A stretch of DNA of 59,504 nucleotides, from the NCBI GenBank assembly GCA_902532015.1, contig CACAGI010000006.1, forward strand, positions 1 to 59,504. The letters are read 5' to 3'. Both the position numbers and the translations under genes were made by a program. Below the pieces are notes generated by a model. The model had not been told where the DNA came from, made no database searches, and saw only the letters and a list, made by a program, of their open reading frames with translations. Numbering within the stretch: the first letter of the stretch is position 1; each line of letters starts with the position of its first letter. This DNA is from an uncultured SAR86 cluster bacterium (lineage in GTDB: Bacteria > Pseudomonadota > Gammaproteobacteria > Magnimaribacterales > Magnimaribacteraceae). This document shows positions 54,751-59,504 of the stretch, in pieces.

Positions 54751-54829
54751 TGTGAAGGGGTGGCTTTTGCCTGAGATCTGAAATGAGACCCTTTGAACCT
54801 GATCCATATAATAATGGCGGAGGAATTAC
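54751..54829 (+). promoter_or_regulatory. TPP (THI-box) riboswitch containing the receptor gene's ribosome binding site
   Basis: The conserved thi-box sequence is present in order: GGGGTGG (54757-54763), CTGAGA (54771-54776), ACCC and TTTGAACCTGATC (54788-54803), then ATAATGGCGGAGG (54810-54823). The closing P1 stem can form between TGTGAA (54751) and TTACA (54826-54830) with one bulge. The Shine-Dalgarno GGAGG (54819-54823) lies inside the last conserved strand, six bases before the ATG, so TPP binding should block translation directly, with no separate expression platform. A plausible -10 (TATAAG, 54734-54739) precedes it. Confidence 0.95.
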
Positions 54830-56938
54830 ATGCTAAATCTGAATAAATTTTCTTTTTTTATATCTATTTCAATATGCTTACTTTGCAGCAATTCTTTTGG
54901 AGATATCATTGAGGAGGTTATTGTATTAGGTGATTGGAGGCAAGTATCTCAAAACAAAGAAGACGCCAGTATAGTTCTATTAAATTCAGAGGATATTAAT
55001 AATCAGAGCATCAATCATTTTGAAGGTCTTACATACCTAGTGCCCAATTTAAATTTTGCTGCAAGCGATTCAAGAGCTAGATATTTTCAAATAAGAGGCA
55101 TTGGAGAGAGATCTGGATACCAAGGAACTCCAAATTCATCAGTAGGCTTTTTAATTGATGATATAGATTATTCAGGTCAAGGAGGAATAGCTACAACGTT
55201 TGATATAGAGCAAGTAGAAATACATAGAGGCCCCCAAGGTTCTAGGATGGGTGCAAATGCTTTGGCTGGCTTAATTTATATAAAAACCAAAGATCCTACC
55301 GAAGAATTCGAATCTTATAGCACACTTTCTTTAGGCGATTTTGGTAGAGAAGGTTTAGGACTTGCCATTGGTGGCCCTGTAGAGAATCTAGAATCTATTC
55401 AGTATAGATTAGCTATTCATAAGCATAAAGAAGATGGGTTTAGAAAAAACCGGTATTTGAAAACATCAAATACATCAAGAAAAGATGAGCTGACAAGTAG
55501 ATTTAAGGTCAATTGGAAAATAAATAATGATACTTTGATTAAGTTGTTGCTTTCTAGAGTAGATCTTAAAGACCCTGCTGATATTTGGACTCTTGATGGA
55601 AGCTTGAACACTCTCTCTGATAGGCCAGGTATGGATTCTCAAAAGACAGATTCCTTTGGTTTAAATCTTATAAGCCAGCAAGAAGGTTTTGATTTTCAAA
55701 GTTTGACTAGCACAACGAATACAGATGTAATTTTTAGCTATGATGCTGATTGGGGCAATTCAGAATCATGGCACCCCTATGTCTACAACTATTTCTCGGA
55801 AACTTATAGAGAAAGAGAAACTTTAGGCCAAGAATTTAGATTTTTATCTAATGAAAAATCTTTATTAACTCATAAGAGGCTTGAATGGGTTTTGGGAATT
55901 AACTATTTTAAAACAAAAGAATTTAACTCAAAAAATGATGACGGAACTTATGGAGAGCCTAATGATCCTTACGGACCTTATTTTAGTCAGTCTTCCTCTC
56001 AAAGTTTTTACCAATCAGAAAATGTCTCATTTTTTGGAAATATAGATTTTTCTTTTACAGAAACTCTAAAGCTTTCTCTAGGATTCAGAAGAGAGGATTG
56101 GAAGGCAAATTACAATGACAGTTTTGGAGAAAGGTTTAGCCCCTCAAATATGATGAACGGAGGAAAACTTTCTTTAATAAAAAGTACTAAAAATACTAAT
56201 TTATTTGCAAGTATTGCTAGGGGGTATAAACAAGGAGGATTCAACCTAGCATTAGGATTAGGTTCCGATGCATCTAATGACAATATTTTTTATGATCCTG
56301 AATATCTTTTCAATTATGAGGTTGGATTTAAAACCATATCCTTGGATTCTCGAGTCAATTTCTCTGCTGTCATGTTTTATTCAGATAGAAAAGATCAACA
56401 AGTACTTATCTCCACCCAAGTGGATCCTTCAGATCCTAATACATTTTCTTTTATTACCAAAAATGCTGCTGAAGGACTTAATTACGGATTAGAGTTAAGC
56501 ATTGATTACCAAATTAATGATGCCTTTAATGTATATTCCAGAATAGGATTACTGGAAACGGAAATAAAAAATTGGCAGTCTAGACCAGACCTTGATGGTA
56601 GAGAACAAGCGCATGCTCCCAAAACTAGTTATTCTGTCGGTTTGGAGTGGAGACCTATTAAAAGCTCTTTTGTTAGGCTTGACGTAGTTGGTAAAAGCAG
56701 CTTCTATTATTCAGACTCTCATGCAAATAAATCAAGATCTTATTCGCTCACCAATCTAAGCACAGGATATCAATGGGATAGGCTTGAATTTTCTTTTTGG
56801 GTAAGGAATGCTTTTGATAAATACTACTCAGTTAGAGGATTTTATTTTGGTAATGAGCCTCCAAATTTTGAAGATACGCTATATGAAAGGCAAGGAGATC
56901 CTAGGCATTTTGGAATATCTCTTAATTATGAATTTTAA
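54830..56938 (+). CDS. TonB-dependent outer-membrane receptor (riboswitch-controlled, thiamin-related)
   Basis: 702 residues. A signal peptide (about 1-24) is followed by the TonB box EEVIVLG, a plug domain (about 40-160, with RGIGER and QVEIHRGPQGS) and a 22-strand-type barrel ending in a terminal aromatic (NYEF). The riboswitch upstream and a PnuC-family transporter 12 bases downstream indicate uptake of thiamin, a phosphate ester, or a precursor such as HMP across the outer membrane. Which of these is imported cannot be told from sequence. Confidence 0.92.
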   Translation: MLNLNKFSFFISISICLLCSNSFGDIIEEVIVLGDWRQVSQNKEDASIVLLNSEDINNQSINHFEGLTYLVPNLNFAASDSRARYFQIRGIGERSGYQGTPNSSVGFLIDDIDYSGQGGIATTFDIEQVEIHRGPQGSRMGANALAGLIYIKTKDPTEEFESYSTLSLGDFGREGLGLAIGGPVENLESIQYRLAIHKHKEDGFRKNRYLKTSNTSRKDELTSRFKVNWKINNDTLIKLLLSRVDLKDPADIWTLDGSLNTLSDRPGMDSQKTDSFGLNLISQQEGFDFQSLTSTTNTDVIFSYDADWGNSESWHPYVYNYFSETYRERETLGQEFRFLSNEKSLLTHKRLEWVLGINYFKTKEFNSKNDDGTYGEPNDPYGPYFSQSSSQSFYQSENVSFFGNIDFSFTETLKLSLGFRREDWKANYNDSFGERFSPSNMMNGGKLSLIKSTKNTNLFASIARGYKQGGFNLALGLGSDASNDNIFYDPEYLFNYEVGFKTISLDSRVNFSAVMFYSDRKDQQVLISTQVDPSDPNTFSFITKNAAEGLNYGLELSIDYQINDAFNVYSRIGLLETEIKNWQSRPDLDGREQAHAPKTSYSVGLEWRPIKSSFVRLDVVGKSSFYYSDSHANKSRSYSLTNLSTGYQWDRLEFSFWVRNAFDKYYSVRGFYFGNEPPNFEDTLYERQGDPRHFGISLNYEF

Positions 56939-56950
56939 ATTTAAGCTGAA

Positions 56951-57520
56951 ATGGAATATATAGCAGTTTTATTGGCTATTCTCTATCTGGTACTTGCAGT
57001 TAAGCAGAATATTCTATGTTGGCTTGCAGGAATATTAAGCTCTACTCTTTATTTGTTCATTATGTTTTCAGCAGGCTTGTATATGGAGGCCAGTTTGCAA
57101 ATTTTCTATGTCGTAATGGGAGTGTATGGATGGTCCCAATGGAAATTAAACGACTCTAATTTTGTAGTCAATAATTGGAGCCCTAAGGATCATTTCAAAG
57201 CACTTACCCTAATTTTTCTTCTAACTTTCTCTTCAGGATACTTGCTCAAATTATTTACTGATGCTGCCCTGCCTTATCTAGACGCTTTGACAACTTGGGG
57301 AGCGATTGTCGCAACTTACATGGTAGCCAAAAAATTAATTGAGAATTGGATATATTGGTTTGTTATAGACTCTATTTCTATATTTCTATTTATTTCTAGA
57401 GATTTAAATTTAACTGCCTTACTTTTTGGTTTATATCTTGTAATTATCTGTTTTGGTTATAGATCATGGAGCAGGGCAAGGAAAGATATGAAGAAAAAGG
57501 CTACTGCAAACTTGCAATAG
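56951..57520 (+). CDS. pnuT: PnuC/PnuT-family vitamin transporter (thiamin type inferred)
   Basis: 189 residues with about seven membrane helices and the PnuC pattern QIFYVVMGVYGWSQW (helix 3-4 region) and NWIYWFVIDSISIFLF (C-terminal). Facilitators of this family carry nicotinamide riboside (PnuC), riboflavin or thiamin (PnuT). The TPP riboswitch makes thiamin the best guess, by context. It ends in a terminator shared with katG. Confidence 0.85.
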   Translation: MEYIAVLLAILYLVLAVKQNILCWLAGILSSTLYLFIMFSAGLYMEASLQIFYVVMGVYGWSQWKLNDSNFVVNNWSPKDHFKALTLIFLLTFSSGYLLKLFTDAALPYLDALTTWGAIVATYMVAKKLIENWIYWFVIDSISIFLFISRDLNLTALLFGLYLVIICFGYRSWSRARKDMKKKATANLQ

Positions 57521-57525
57521 CCTTT
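57496..57525 (-). terminator. Terminator of katG, overlapping the pnuT 3' end
   Basis: A 14-base inverted repeat (AAAGGCTA-x-TGCAA and its partner) with a 2-base loop. On the minus strand the single mismatch becomes a G-U pair and the stem is followed by a T-rich run (TTTTTCTTC), which suits katG. The plus strand side is weaker. The hairpin covers the last codons of pnuT. Confidence 0.7.
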
Positions 57526-57541
57526 GGTGTTTCTTTCTAAG

Positions 57542-59504
<1,963 letters not shown>

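Overview
The window is a densely packed, visibly AT-rich stretch of bacterial chromosome with almost no non-coding DNA, many 1-, 4- and 8-base gene overlaps, and no rRNA, CRISPR array, insertion sequence or phage gene that I can see. Gene order and content point to a gammaproteobacterium: gmk-rpoZ-spoT, lptD-surA-pdxA-rsmA-apaH, fis-purH-purD, rsmE-gshB-ruvX, amgK-murU beside lptD, and rpe-trpEGDC. The AT bias, the tight packing, gaps in conserved operons (no apaG, yqgE, gph or dusB at their usual places), a TonB receptor under a TPP riboswitch and several phytanoyl-CoA-dioxygenase-like genes suggest a streamlined marine oligotroph of the SAR86 type. That placement is inference from style and content, not from a marker-gene tree.

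Layout. 1-8.7 kb: spoT (cut by the left edge), rpoZ and gmk on the minus strand; divergent pyrE-ribE followed by two exported amidohydrolases, the second with a degraded active site; then yqeY-rpsU and divergent tsaD-folB-folK. 8.7-12.3 kb: a minus-strand group of MFS transporter, two MaoC/hotdog proteins and an ACAD10/11-type kinase. 12.4-20.3 kb: a long minus-strand housekeeping operon lptD-surA-pdxA-rsmA-apaH-cca-pteridine reductase. 20.4-27.0 kb: a plus-strand operon amgK-murU-rpe-trpEGDC, then a tiny membrane protein coupled to a YbjQ-family protein. 27.1-31.5 kb: tandem RRM proteins and fis-purH-purD-coq7. 31.6-37.6 kb: rsmE-gshB-ruvX-dnaG-rpoD and a tRNA with a CAT anticodon, best read as tRNA-Ile2.

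37.6-59.5 kb is the accessory half: a DUF411 metal-binding protein, a GST-like membrane protein, a YeiH-type transporter, three phytanoyl-CoA-dioxygenase-like enzymes and one isopenicillin-N-synthase-like 2-oxoglutarate oxygenase, a GH5-like hydrolase, an alpha/beta hydrolase, a heteromeric-type acyl-CoA dehydrogenase pair, a hotdog thioesterase, an SDR lacking its catalytic Tyr/Lys, an amidase and an ACAD10/11-type dehydrogenase. It ends with a TPP-riboswitch-controlled TonB receptor plus PnuC-family transporter, and katG cut by the right edge.

How they work together. The first two thirds are core metabolism and information processing: ppGpp, nucleotides, folate, riboflavin, tryptophan, outer-membrane biogenesis, peptidoglycan recycling, transcription and replication. 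The accessory part reads as a toolkit for activating, hydroxylating and beta-oxidising unusual acyl or amide substrates, plus scavenging of a thiamin-related compound. The most distinctive points are the TPP aptamer that contains the receptor's ribosome binding site, the amidohydrolase/pseudo-amidohydrolase pair, the separated ACAD10/11 kinase and dehydrogenase halves, four Fe(II)/2-oxoglutarate oxygenases within 12 kb, GC-rich discriminators at the rpsU, rpoD and RRM promoters, and two small membrane proteins below usual annotation length.
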